A DNA stretch of 64,000 bases. Source: Xenopus tropicalis (Eukaryota; Chordata; Amphibia; Anura; Pipidae). Shown here piece after piece: positions 22,792-34,338 of this stretch (positions are counted from its first letter, which is position 1; each line of letters starts with the position of its first letter). A program made the position numbers and the translations under genes. The stretch lies in assembly GCF_000004195.4 (NCBI RefSeq), contig NC_030679.2:27331712-27395711 (forward strand), in the 5' to 3' direction. A model generated the notes under the pieces. It had not been told where the DNA came from. It searched no databases and was given only the letters and a program-made list of their open reading frames with translations.

Positions 22792-23896
22792 CAAAAAGTA
22801 GGTTTTATTGCTTACTGTGGGGCAAGTAGTCTATTGATCCTTTTAGGAAACAAGATATATTTCTAGCCAGGTACAAGCACCCATTAATGTTGTAATCTAA
22901 CTGTATATATAATTCTAGAATCATGTATGGAGTAAGGCAATGTTTCCCAAACATTTTAAAGTGTATATTATAAATAAATATTTTCGTATTGTAGTAATTT
23001 TTTGGGAGGTAACAGTTTTTTATACTAATATTGCTCTATAAGTCTCTGATCTCTACCAAGTCTTTTAACAATGTGTTAAATAAAGTATATTCTGTAAGAG
23101 TTGTTTGCTCAGGTAAATGCTATTGATACAAAGGCCATTTTGTGGCTTTTATAGAACCTTAGAGTGGTAAATATAATATTAGAATATCTGACATACAAGG
23201 TATATATTATTAGGTTCAGTATGGCAATGATTTTTTCAACATTTTTCAATATTTTTTCTATCAACATAGATAGACATTTTTGGGAAGATCAACCTTATAA
23301 ACATGATTTTTGGGTGTTATTGTTGTGTGACTTAGGCCTCATGCACGAGGCCTAAATAATTGTGTTAAGCCTTTCCCTATCCTTAATCTTATTCAGACCA
23401 ATGGATATAGAATATTTACCATTTTATTTTACTTTACAAGAATACAAATACATGTTTAATACAATTTAATAAAAACAGCATTTCAATAAAAAGTGCAATG
23501 AATTGCAATATTCTATTATTCGATGAGTAGGTATAAAATGAAATCATCTAATATTAATATTATTCTTGTACATTCTTGGCTCCCCCTCCATGTAAAATTA
23601 CCCAGGAAAATCAGTAATTATCTGTTTTGTCTAAGCATTTGACTACTGGTAAATAAAAACAATAAATATGCTAATATGAGCTTCAAGCGCCATTTTTTTT
23701 GCAGTTTGTTTTTCACCCAACGTTGTACCACTGTAATAATGTTTTAGTACATGACTAGTCTCTCTGTTGTTGCAATATTCTCTAAAGACATTAAATGAAA
23801 GGCAGGGTTTTACATGTAACATAACAATATTTATACGATTTATAAAAATAAGAAGTTTACTTCTCAAATAATGCAGTATTTACAGAAAATATTTCT

Positions 23897-23947
23897 CAGT
23901 GCTGCAGTACCAAATTTTCACCTCAGAGCGCCGCTGTTCACCAATAA
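23897..23947 (+). promoter_or_regulatory. CSE / CGCT-box promoter element of E5
   Basis: The core CCTCAGAGCGCCGCTG is at 23921-23936, 172 bp before the E5 start codon. An open reading frame in phase with E5 runs through the element from an ATG at 23871. Because the CSE is promoter sequence, that ATG is probably not in the mRNA. Confidence 0.88.
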
Positions 23948-24092
23948 GCAGAATAATTCTCATACTAAACACACTGCAGAACTGAAAGGAGAAAGACATT
24001 TTCTGGATTTTTTCATGGACAAAGGATACTTTATTTGTCTTCTAAAAGAAAATTTCATATTTGGAAGATTTCATAGACTGACAGATGCTGAG

Positions 24093-26510
24093 ATGAAAAC
24101 CCAACAAGTACAGACATACAAGGGATGCAAATGGCAAGTAACATTTTTATTCTTATTCTCATGGCTTTGTCATTCAGTCTCTGGGCAGCTTCATTATTCT
24201 ATTGCTGAAGAATTAAGGAAAGATGCTGTTATTGCAAATATTGTGAATGATCTTGGACTGGATATTAAAGAGGTTATATCTAGGAAATTTCGTATTGTTT
24301 CCCGTGTTACAGAAAAATATTTGTTTGTGAATTTAGAAAATGGAAACCTCTATGTAAAAGACAGGATAGACAGAGAGAGACTGTGTCGGACAGCACCTTC
24401 CTGCTTCCTAACCTTTGATGCAGTAGTTGAAAATCCATTAAATATTTTCAATGTCAAAATTGAAATTCAAGACATAAATGATAATTCTCCAGTTTTTGTT
24501 TCTGAGATGTTCATTTTAAAAATGATTGAACTAACACCACCAGGGACTCATTTGGTTTTACAAAATGCTGAAGATCCAGATATTGGCATTAATGCTGTTC
24601 AGTCATACAGACTCAGTGACAATCAGTATTTCAGGCTGAATGATAAGACCAACAGTGATCTGAGTAAAACCCCAGAGCTTGTGTTAGAGAAACCTCTAGA
24701 TCGTGAGACACAAAGCATTCATGAACTAATCCTAACAGCTTCTGATGGGGGAAACCCCTTAAGAACTGGCACTGCTTTAATTAGGATTATTGTTACTGAT
24801 TCCAATGATAACTTCCCTGTGTTCACTCAAGAAGTATATACAGTAAGTGTAAGTGAAAATGCACCAATCAATTCCTCTGTAATCATTTTAACTGCTACTG
24901 ACAAAGATGAAGGTACAAATGCACAGATCACATATTCAATCAGCAAAACTTCAGAAAACAACTTTTATACTAGTGTTTTTAATATAAATCCTGTAATGGG
25001 AGAAATTACAATAAAAGGAAGTTTGAATTTTGAAGCCACAGAACATTATGAAATGTCAGTACAAGCAGAAGATGGAGGCGGCTTGGTAGCACAGTCCAAA
25101 GTTTTAATAGAAATTATGGATGAAAATGACAATGCCCCTGAGATATCCATTAGCTCGCTATCTACCCCTATTCCTGAGGACTCGGCTCCTGGCACATTGA
25201 TAGCACTGATTGAGGTTCATGATCAAGACTCTGGAGAAAATGGACAGGTTGACTGTCAGATAATTGGCCCATCACCCTTTCAGTTACTTTCATCCTCCAG
25301 CAGATACTACAAAATTGTTACTACAAGTGCCTTGGACAGAGAGCTGGTACCATGGTATAATATCACAATTCTTGCTACAGACAGAGGATCTCCTCAACTT
25401 TCAAGTATAAAATTCATCAAGCTGGATATATCAGATGTTAATGATAACCCCCCAATGTTCATGAAATCAACATTTGTTGCCTATTTGCCAGAGAACAATT
25501 TACCAGGAGCTTCAATATACAGCATACAAGCATCGGATTTGGATATTGGAGATAATGCTAAAATCATTTATTCGATTTTCAACATAAATACAGAGGATTT
25601 TCCTGTGTCTCCTTATTTCTCAATAAATATAGAGACTGGAGTTCTCTATGCTCAGCGATCATTTGATTATGAGCAGCACAAGGAGTTTCAAATTAACATA
25701 ATGGCTAAAGACAATGGATCTCCTCCTTTGAGTAGCAATGCAACATTGATTATCCACATAATAGATCAGAATGATAATGCACCAAAAATCTTGTATCCAT
25801 CAACAGAAAACAGCGGTTCTCCTTTTTTTGAGATGATTCCTTTCACCTCAGTACAAGGTTCATTAATAACAAAGGTTATTGCAGTGGATGCAGACTCTGG
25901 ACATAACTCTTGGCTTTCTTACCATTTCATACAAATGTCAGAACCCTCCCCCTTCAGCATTAGCCAGCATACGGGTGAAATCCGTACATCACGCATGTTT
26001 CAGGAGAAAGATATTTTGAAGCATAAGGTGGTCATAATGGTAAAAGACAATGGGGACCCTTCTCTCTCAGCAACAGTTACATTAAGCATTTATGTGGGTG
26101 ATCATTTTCAGCAAGTGGTTCCCCAACTCAATAATCAGTTAAATGATACAGAGCCTACATCAAATATGCAAATCTACCTGGTAATAGCACTTGGTCTAAT
26201 ATGCTTGTTATTTATTATAACTGTTGGGCTGGTAATAATTTCAAAATGGAAAGAGTCTAAACCACCACCAGACTTTGCAACATTAAATCCAAATCTGTAT
26301 TCTCAGTTTGATCCCAGGATGTTTTCTAAATATAATAATGGGACTTTGAGTCTTCCCTACTCCTACAATGTCTGCGTGGCTCTGGATTCCTCTGAAAGTG
26401 ATTTCAGTTTCCTAAAGCCCAATCAGGATGTTCCTGTAGAGAATCTTATTGATGCTGATGTTTTAGGACTTGGAAATGAAAGTTCAAAAGATTGTCAGTC
26501 ACAATCACAG
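24093..26510 (+). CDS. pcdhg: E5: clustered protocadherin variable exon (complete, 806 codons)
   Basis: ATG 24093 aligns with all sister starts; in-frame ATGs at 24015 (MDKGYF) and 23871 are alternatives, the latter upstream of the CSE. Signal peptide 1-31 (cut before QLHYS), EC1-EC6 with linkers DINDN, DSNDN, DENDN, DVNDN and DQNDN, then the transmembrane stretch YLVIALGLICLLFIITVGLV and a cytoplasmic segment with PYSYNVCVALDSSESDF and NLIDADVLGLG. The exon ends TCACAG|GTAAGT at 26510/26511, phase 0; read-through would add seven residues. Its partner in the duplicated block is E7. The two agree in the upstream region, EC1 and EC4 to the tail, but differ in EC2-EC3. EC3 carries NPVMGEITIKGSLNFEATEH, unlike all others. 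Confidence 0.94.
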
Positions 26511-27779
26511 GTAAGTCATTGTTATATGTTGTAGGACCTGAAAATCATAAAATGATACAATGTCTTTATCAAATTTCATTTGTGTCTGATTCATAAAGAT
26601 ATAAAAGAGAAACATATATAACAAATATGACTGCTCTTTACAAACACATGTATAACATGATTTAAATATTCATATTTGATTATATGGGCAACAAACAAAA
26701 ACACACTAAATAAGATTGGATTTTTTTAAAAGTGCACCTGGGGCCTGACTTACAGAAGCCATCTTCCTCCTCTAATTCTTGATATGTTATATTTATAGTA
26801 TGGTACAAACTTACTTTCCTTAGGGTGTAATGTAAACCAAACATTCAGTGTTGAAGTTTGATTTGTGTGACAATGATTCCTAAACATAAGCCATATGTAG
26901 TACTCAGGGTTGTGAAAATAATCATGTCTGCATTGGCTAAAAATATTCCAGTTGACTGCAATTTTTCTTAGTGCCATCAAGCAGGTATTAGAGTGTTGTT
27001 TCTCAGAGTCAGATTTAAAGATATTGGGCCCCAGGCATTCCACTCTCACCTATTACCCCCCATTCACACCCTGCCTCTCACTCCCCGAACCGCTCACTCC
27101 CCCTGAGACCCACTCACTGCTGCACCCCTGACTATTGCCACTGCTGCTTCCTCTGCTCCAGTGTGATCACTTCCACTAGGGAATCCCACCCAGTTCCCTG
27201 TTGTGATGCGGCCAAAGGACTGCATGCCACACCCAAAGAATTAACTAAAAATATTAATGTACATAACACTGTGTATATACTAAGCTTTTATGTGATTCCT
27301 TATATTACAAGAAGGTTCATTTTGTGTTTGTGACTAGACCAGTAACAATTGTATTGTTCTAATGACTTTATAGGTTATTGTGTTTTAGTGTATCCCAGTA
27401 CTTACCATAACCAACATTAGCAGTTAGCCTTTGTTTGACTTGAATCTGATTTATCCAACTCGCATGCTGTATCTTGCTTTAAGTCAATTCTTTATCCATT
27501 ATGCAGTGAACCATTAGGAAATGTTAAGGGCGTCTCTACCCTGTGTCCATGTGTCTGTTGCACCTTTAATAGAGAAGGAGACCCTCTACTTTCTGCTGCC
27601 AACAGGACGCCAAAGTTGCCATAATGTGCCAATATTTACATGGTACAATGCACCCTGTACTGAAGATTATCCTTGACGTGATGTGATTTCCTTCTAAAAC
27701 TTGTTTGTATTCTTTGCAGTCATGTCATCTCCTTTAAGGAGAAGGTTGGATGTTTTTGATATTTTCTGAAGCATGTGTT

Positions 27780-28645
27780 TATGGGAAGCGTATGGGAAGC
27801 GACAGAACCTTATAATAAACAATAAATGGAGACCACACAATTAATGGAGACCACACAAACTTATATGCTGGGGATAAAAGTCCGCAGCAGCTTTATTGAT
27901 TTAAATGTATCGCAACAATTAATATAACTATTCAATTGTTACCGTATTAAACCATCCATTGAAACAGCCAGCCCCTGATAACCAATACACACAGCAGGCC
28001 GCCTTGTAACCATGCAAAATTCCCTCCACACTCAAATTTCAAATAAAATAACCATAGCTGCGACAATACCCATTTTTTTTTTTTTTTATATATATTAAAC
28101 ATTTAAGCAAAATTAACAATGATAGGATAGGGTGGGTGGGCAGGACACCTCTCCAGCTCTTCACAAGGCTGTCCCACGCAGAATGCCAGGTATCCCACAG
28201 GAATTCTCTTTTTATACCCCGTCCTTTCCCGGGCTTTTCCCGTTGCTACCACCTGACCCAACTTAACAACCAATAAAAATACTGTAAATAGCGTGCCCTT
28301 ACACTAAGCTCACCCTCCCCCACATGACACTGTACTGAACTTTAATGTTAACCCACTGTTGTCTGTCACCAGGCCCGGATTTGTGGAGAGGCCACAAAGG
28401 CCCGGGCCTAGGGCGGCAGAAGTTTAGGGGCGGCATGCCGCCCCGCCGCAAGAACATTTTTTAATTTTGCTCCCATACGGAGCAGTCGGGACCTCTCCCC
28501 ACTGCTCCGTATGGGAGTTAAAAAGAGCGTTTGCGCATGCGCATGGGGGACTCCCACAGGGGCGGCCTCGGGGCGCACCAAAGAGAAATCCGGCCCTGTC
28601 TGTCACTTTCCCATGACCCTGCCTGCTTATAGCCTACAGGTTCCA
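27780..28645 (-). mobile_element. Unclassified insertion, LTR-like on the minus strand, carrying a nested hAT element
   Basis: The sister block runs straight from 'ctgaagcatgtgttta' into 'ttgatttttcttaaaa' (38560-38590), so this segment is an insertion or a loss in the sister. On the minus strand it reads AATAAAGCTGCTGCGGAC (27881-27898), a polyadenylation-like signal followed by a GC-rich stretch. Two other places in the window share this arrangement (43811-43833, 51897-51912). Borders are approximate and no protein remnant was seen. Confidence 0.4.
28370..28598. mobile_element. GC-rich hAT-like MITE with 8-bp target-site duplication
   Basis: The ends are CAGGCCCGGATT and AATCCGGCCCTG, inverted with one mismatch, and the flanks are identical 8-mers TCTGTCAC at 28362-28369 and 28599-28606. 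The interior is strikingly GC-rich for this window and partly palindromic ('gctcccatacggagcagt' at 28469 and 'actgctccgtatgggagt' at 28500). Open frames inside are by-products of base composition. Confidence 0.87.
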
Positions 28646-28954
28646 AGATGTGGATTTTTCATAAAAACAGAGTTTCATTTTTATTTGTTTTACTGTACAT
28701 AAGGTGAATACTTACTTCATCTAAAATGTTATTACAATTTTTTTACATTCAAGTAAAAAGAATGTTTAAAGTTTCAGACAATAAAAAGTAGAATTACAAT
28801 ACTGTAAACAATGTAAATAAAGCTGAATTTATGTATTGTACATATTACATATGCAATTTAAAACTGTATCCTTTAGTTTCCTAAAAAACATTTTCCTGGA
28901 TTAGAGACATTTGGTTAAAAATTTTGCCTAAAAAAACACTTTGCATTTTGTTAG

Positions 28955-29002
28955 AGGTGCAGTTCCCCTTTACTGCCTCAGAGCGCCGCTGTTTACCACA
29001 AG
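28955..29002 (+). promoter_or_regulatory. CSE / CGCT-box promoter element of E6
   Basis: The core CCTCAGAGCGCCGCTG is at 28976-28991, but the flanks differ from the E2-type (upstream gaggtgcagttccccttta, downstream tttaccacaag). The spacing to the E6 start codon is 281 bp, about 100 bp more than in the E2-E5 type. Confidence 0.87.
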
Positions 29003-29256
29003 TTGAAGATTTTGGAACCAAAGATCCTGTGATATTAATGTAACTCAGCTACCAATACAGTGCAGATTTGCAGAGAGAAAGGCAGGCATTTTCTTCTTCG
29101 CATAAGTAAAAGGGATATTTAGATTTTTAAATGGAATTACAAACTGGATTACAAACTCTGGACATTTAAAAGAGATTTTTTTTCTGGAAGATCAGCCTCT
29201 GATCACTGATTCATAAGCTTTGTGCATCTAAAAGAAATTCTTTCTAGAAGAAGGAA

Positions 29257-31689
29257 ATGGCTGAGATGAAGAAGAAGCAATTGCAGACATACATGGGAAT
29301 CAGCTGGCAAGTAACACTTTCATTCTTATTCTCATGGCTTTGTCATTCAGTCTCTGGGCAGCTTCATTATTCTATTGCTGAAGAACTGAGAAGAGACTCT
29401 GTTATAGCAAATATTGGAAAAGATCTTGAATTAGATACTAAGGACCTCACACCTCGGAGACTAAGAATTGTTTCACGTGTTTCAGAGAAATATTTTTCTA
29501 TTGATTTACAAAGTGGAATGTTATATGTTAAAGACAGGATAGACAGAGAGACACTATGTGGGGCAGAACCTACCTGTTCCCTAACCTTTGATGCAATGGT
29601 TGAAAATCCCTTAAATGTTGTCACTGTTGAAATTGAAATTCAGGATATAAATGATAATGCTCCAATGTTTTATCATGATGTAATACATTTACAGATTATT
29701 GAATCAACATCACCAGGGACACATTTGGCTTTACAGAATGCAGAAGATGCAGACATTGGTACTAACACCATACAAACATACAGACTCAGTGACAATCAGT
29801 ATTTTACACTAAGGGAAAAGGTCAGCACTGATGGAAGTAAAATTCCAGAACTTGTGTTAGAGAAACCTCTAGATCGCGAGACACAAACCATTCATGAATT
29901 AATCCTAACAGCATCTGATGGGGGAAACCCAGTGAGAAGTGGGACAGCATTGATTCGGATTGCTGTGACTGATTCCAATGATAATTTGCCTGTATTTACA
30001 CAAGAGGTGTATAAAGTGAGCATAAGTGAAAATATCCCAATTAACTCTACAGTGCTTACAGTAAATGCCACTGATAGAGATGAAGGTACAAATGCACAAA
30101 TCATGTATTCCTTCAGCAAAACATCTGGCAACAATCTTCATACGAGCATGTTTAGTATTAATTATACCAGTGGAGAAATTAAGACAAAACAAAATTTTAA
30201 TTTTGAAGCAAAAAAATTCTATGAAATATCAGTTCAAGCCAAAGATGGAGGAGGCTTTGTGGCCCACTCCAAAATATTAATAGAAGTTCTAGATGAAAAT
30301 GACAATGCACCTGATATATCCATTATTTCAGTTTCATCCATAATTCCTGAGGATTCACCCTCCGGCACTTTGATTGCTCTGATTGAAGTTCATGACCAAG
30401 ACTCAGGAGAAAATGGAGAAATTGACTGTCAGCTTTTGGGCACAGGACCCTTTCAGTTACTTTTATCTTCTACTAAATACTACAGAATAATTACTACTGG
30501 TTCCTTGGACAGAGAGAAAGTTCCATGGTATAATATCACAATTCAGGCTACTGACAGAGGATCTCCTCATCTTTCAAACAGTAAATTGATTAAGCTGGAT
30601 ATATCAGATGTAAATGACAATGCACCAGTTTTTACAAAGTCTTCATATGTTTCGTATATAGCAGAGAATAATTTAGCTGGAGCTTCTATATATAGGATAC
30701 AAGCTTCAGATATTGATGCTGGAGATAATGCTAAAGTTATTTATTCCATTTACAACACAGATACAGAGGATTATTCCATGTCCTCTTTTTTTTCCATAAA
30801 CATAGAGACTGGAGTTCTCTACGCTCAGCGATCCTTTGATTATGAGCAGCACAAGGAGTTTCAAATAAAAGTCTATGCAAAAGACTATGGATCCCCATCT
30901 TTGAGCTGCAATGCAAGTTTAACCATACGTATAACAGATCAAAATGATAACGTACCAAAAATTTTGTATCCATCTTCAGAAAGTGTTGAATCTTCCTTTG
31001 AGATGGTTCCTGTGGCCTCAGAGCAAGGAGCTTTAATAACTAAAGTTGTTGCGGTGGATGCAGACTCTGGACATAATGCCTGGCTGTCGTATCATGTTGT
31101 ACAAGGGTCAGAACCATCTCTCTTCAGCATCAGTCAGAACACTGGCGAAATCAGAACATCACGTGTATTTCAAGACAAAGATATTTTGAAGCATAAGCTG
31201 GTGGTTATGGTGAAGGACAATGGAGCCCCATCTCTCTCAGCAACAGTTACATTAAGCCTTATTGTAGCAGATCACTTCCTGCAGGTGGTTCCTAAACTCA
31301 ATAATCAGCTTAGTGATGCAGATACTTCATCAAATTTACAAATATATTTGGTAGTTGCACTTGCTTTGATATCTTTGCTATTCATTTTAACTGTTATGTT
31401 GGTGGTTATATCAAAATGCAAGGAGTCAAGCCCTCCATCAGCCTTCGGACCTCTAAGTACCAATCTGTATTCTCATGTCGATCCCAGGATACTTTCCAAC
31501 TATAATAATGGAACTCTGTCACTCCCTCATTCCTACAATGTTTGTGTTGCTATGGATGCGTATGAAAGTGACTTTACGTTCATAAAACCAATGGAGAATG
31601 TCCCCACAGACAATCTCATTGATGCTGATGATTCAGGGCTTGAAAATGATGTTTCCAAAGACGCTTTGTCACCAAATAATCCTATACAG
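29257..31689 (+). CDS. pcdhg: E6: clustered protocadherin variable exon, second subfamily (complete, 811 codons)
   Basis: ATG 29257 (MAEMKKK) is chosen; ATG 29266 would drop three residues. Signal peptide 1-34, EC1-EC6 with linkers DINDN, DSNDN, DENDN, DVNDN and DQNDN, the transmembrane stretch YLVVALALISLLFILTVMLV, and a tail with PHSYNVCVAMDAYESDF and NLIDADDSGLE. The exon ends ATACAG|GTCAGT at 31689/31690, phase 0; read-through ends after five more residues. E8 is its near-twin (about two dozen substitutions), and E6/E8 are clearly separate from E1-E5 and E7. Marks of the subfamily are EELRRDSVIANIGKDLELD in EC1 and DIDAGDNAKVIYSIYNTDTE in EC5. By family it is a homophilic neuronal receptor spliced to shared constant exons. 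Confidence 0.94.
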
Positions 31690-31914
31690 GTCAGTTATTC
31701 CAATTAATTCCAATACTGTAAGAAAGAAATTAAAAACATTATTTTGTCACTAACTACTAGCATGCATTTTATTTGTCAAACTCTAGCAATTATATCATTT
31801 TACTTCAGTTCACTAAAGTGCATTACTACAACAGTATTACAATAATGGTTAGAAGGTAAACTGACAGTTTTAAATACTCTGGGTGTTTATATGTGTGCAA
31901 ATAGTGTACATTTT

Positions 31915-32200
31915 TGGGGAACAGGGATTCCAATGGACTGTGTGAGAACCCAGCCTAGCTATCATTGAGTGAAGTCCTCTGGAAAGTAGTTACCTGTGAA
32001 GGCAAGCCTGTATGGTATGGTGTACAGCTGTGAATGTGTGTTACATGGAAAGATCTGGATGTCTGGCTGGTTGACATGATTATTGGATGTGGCAATAGTC
32101 GCTGTGTTGACCAAATGATAATTGACCAGAGTCTGTTTGCCATTTCATGTGAAAATGTGTGTAAACTGCTGGTTGTCCCTCTTCTACAAACATAGATAAT
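31915..32200 (+). repeat. Right part of an LTR-like repeat (fuller copy behind E8)
   Basis: The stretch 'tgtgtgagaacccagcctag' through 'ctgctggttgtccctcttct' matches 42485-42725. The left part containing the TATA-like box is absent, so this copy is truncated or was deleted here. Confidence 0.55.
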
Positions 32201-32765
32201 GTCTGGTATTTGTAATCACTAATATAAAACAATTACTTTTTGTACCTAGAAGATTAGTGTTTTTGTTTAGTTTGTTTTAATACATGTGTATTTCCAAGTA
32301 GAGAAGAGGCATTTTAATACAATACCAGGGCAAAGAATGTCTCCTTTTTGTCCCTGTGTGAGCAGAGCATGTGTATACATACTTTTGGATGGTATGCAAC
32401 ATGGTACAATGTTACACCTCAGTATTGTATAGTACAATAGAGACCTATGGGCGCAACAGTGTCAGCAGGCAGAACTTTAGTGGAGCTGTACATCTGTACA
32501 TCCTTATAAACAGTTCTTAGTTACGTCATCAGTTATAATCTGTGTCATTTTCTCATATGGCTCACTGAAATTGTGTATTATAATATATAATGTACCCCCC
32601 TAGGTACATTTACTATATATAAATATTCAGTATTTGTTTTTTTACACTTCTCACTAAAACCAATGCATCCAAGCTGGATATTTCTTTCCAATGCATTTCA
32701 TAGCTGCCAGTCCAACTGAAGATATCTCTACATGATATAATTGTTTTAATATATGGTCTGCAACT

Positions 32766-32784
32766 GGGGGGGGGGGGGGGGGGG
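32766..32784 (+). repeat. Run of 19 guanines
   Basis: An uninterrupted G19 tract lies in AT-rich DNA. It could form a G-quadruplex, and its length is likely to be unstable or uncertain in the assembly. Confidence 0.9.
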
Positions 32785-33239
32785 CATATCTGAGATCACA
32801 ATACAACATGGGAAACTTTAAAAGCTCTGGTAAAATATTATACAATTGTACTGGTCATTTTATTGGTTCATTTAAGCTGTGAAAGGATCTGGCTGTGTAT
32901 TGCAAATGCTTCTATTAAGTCTGATTCATTTATTTTGTCTCACAGAGGCCTAGATAAATTCTGACGAAGCGAACTAAAGAATCTAATAGTTGGTTTGCTG
33001 TTGTATCAGTCATCATTTAAAAAGCCTAAAATAAGATAATGGAAATTAAGATATACAAATGTATATCAATACTGTATTTGATACCTCTGAAGGGGGAGGC
33101 GGTAGTATTTGTTAAATATGGTACAAGATCATCATGAGTTATAATAGTTTAGAAGGGTTTATTAGCCTGAATAGTCTTTTAACCTACACATACATGTGCA
33201 TGCTACTCTGTTCAATGACCTGATTATAAGAAACTTGCT

Positions 33240-33460
33240 TTGGAGACATATTATTATATATAACTGTATAGCAGCTGCTATCTATGGCCTTGCATCACTT
33301 GGGTCATAGGCTTGATTGTAGTTAGGGCACCATTTGCAAGAACGAATCCCCTATGTCTGAATTTCCACATCCAAAAATGTATCTTGTAAATTGCCCACAT
33401 TCCCACATTTGAAAAACATACAGGCAGGTTAAATTGCTCCTGAATTTTTGGCATACTAGG
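33240..33460 (+). repeat. SINE/L2-tail-like repeat
   Basis: It contains 'gtagttagggcaccatttgc' and 'cacatttgaaaaacatacag' followed by 'gcaggttaaattgctcctga'. It is the positional partner of 22477-22791 in the duplicated block. Confidence 0.6.
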
Positions 33461-34142
33461 CAAATATTATTAGATTCAGCAATTATTTTTTTTAACTAGC
33501 AATAACTATTAAAATGATTTAAAAAGTTTGTGAAGATCAACCTTAAAAACATGATTCATGGGTCTTATTTGTATAGTTGTGTTACAATATACTTCTGAGA
33601 CTCAATCCTCAAGCATGAGGCCTAAATAATCTTATCCAGACCAAAAAAAAAAAATGGTGGATGTAGAATATTTACCAGGAATACAAATACATGAATTTTA
33701 TTAAAAACAGATAACATTGCAATAAGAAGTGGAATTAATTCTAGTATTCTATTATTTCATAAGTAGGTATAAAATAAAATCATCTAATATTTATTATTTA
33801 TTATTCTAGTATATTCTTGGCTTGGCCCTCCCTATGAAATTACCCAGGAAAATCAGCAATGATCTGTTTTGTCTAAGAGTTTGACTACTGGTAAATAAAA
33901 ACAATGAAATACTTACCATGAGCTTCAATAGACATTATTTTTAATTTTATTTTTTACCCAACATTGTACCACTGTAGTGCAGTTCTAGAACGTCTAGTCT
34001 CCCTGTTGTTGCAATCTTCTCTAAAGACATTAAATGAAAGGCAGAATTTTACAAGTAACATAAAATATGTATTTGTAGAAATATGATTTATAAATAAGAA
34101 TTTTATTTCTAAAATAATTCAGTACTTACAGAAAATATTTCT

Positions 34143-34193
34143 CAGTGCTGCAGTACCAAATTTTCACCTCAGAGCGCCGCTGTTCACCAATAA
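34143..34193 (+). promoter_or_regulatory. CSE / CGCT-box promoter element of E7
   Basis: The core CCTCAGAGCGCCGCTG is at 34167-34182, 172 bp before the E7 start codon, practically identical to the E5 copy. Confidence 0.88.
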
Positions 34194-34338
34194 GCAGAAT
34201 AATTCTCATACTAAACACACTGCAGAACTGAAAGGAGAAAGACATTTTCTGGATTTTTTCATGGACAAAGGATACTTTATTTGTCTTCTAAAAGAAAATT
34301 TCATATTTGTAAGATTTCATAGACTGACAGATGCTGAG

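Larger units (their letters stand above)
21319..23896. other. Intergenic/intronic DNA E4-E5, no gene
   Basis: The first 200 bp match the E2/E3 introns without the ghost exon end. Then follow a poly-T stretch (about 21875-21915), a Xenopus-type interspersed repeat (about 21930-22182) and a SINE/L2-tail copy (22477-22791). From about 22480 onward the DNA is the left end of the two-gene duplication block and matches 33240-34142. Confidence 0.75.
26511..28954. other. Intergenic/intronic DNA E5-E6, no gene
   Basis: It is homologous to 36754-38861. A C-rich low-complexity stretch (about 27040-27160) is shared with the sister block. Compared with the sister, about 860 bp are extra between roughly 27780 and 28645; this insertion contains an unclassified retroelement-like piece and, inside it, a hAT-like element (28370-28598). 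Confidence 0.75.
31690..34142. other. Intergenic/intronic DNA E6-E7, no gene
   Basis: It matches the DNA after E8 at both ends. An LTR-like segment seen in full near 41970-42750 is present here only as its right part (about 31915-32200). Other contents are a run of 19 G (32766-32784), a SINE-like copy (33240-33460) and, from about 33240, the left end of the second block. Confidence 0.75.

Noticed and set aside
29905..30192. Antisense open frame of 95 codons inside E6, repeated in E8 (39790-40077)
   Set aside because: It is a shadow of the conserved sense exon. Its presence in both copies follows from their near-identity, and it has no features of its own.
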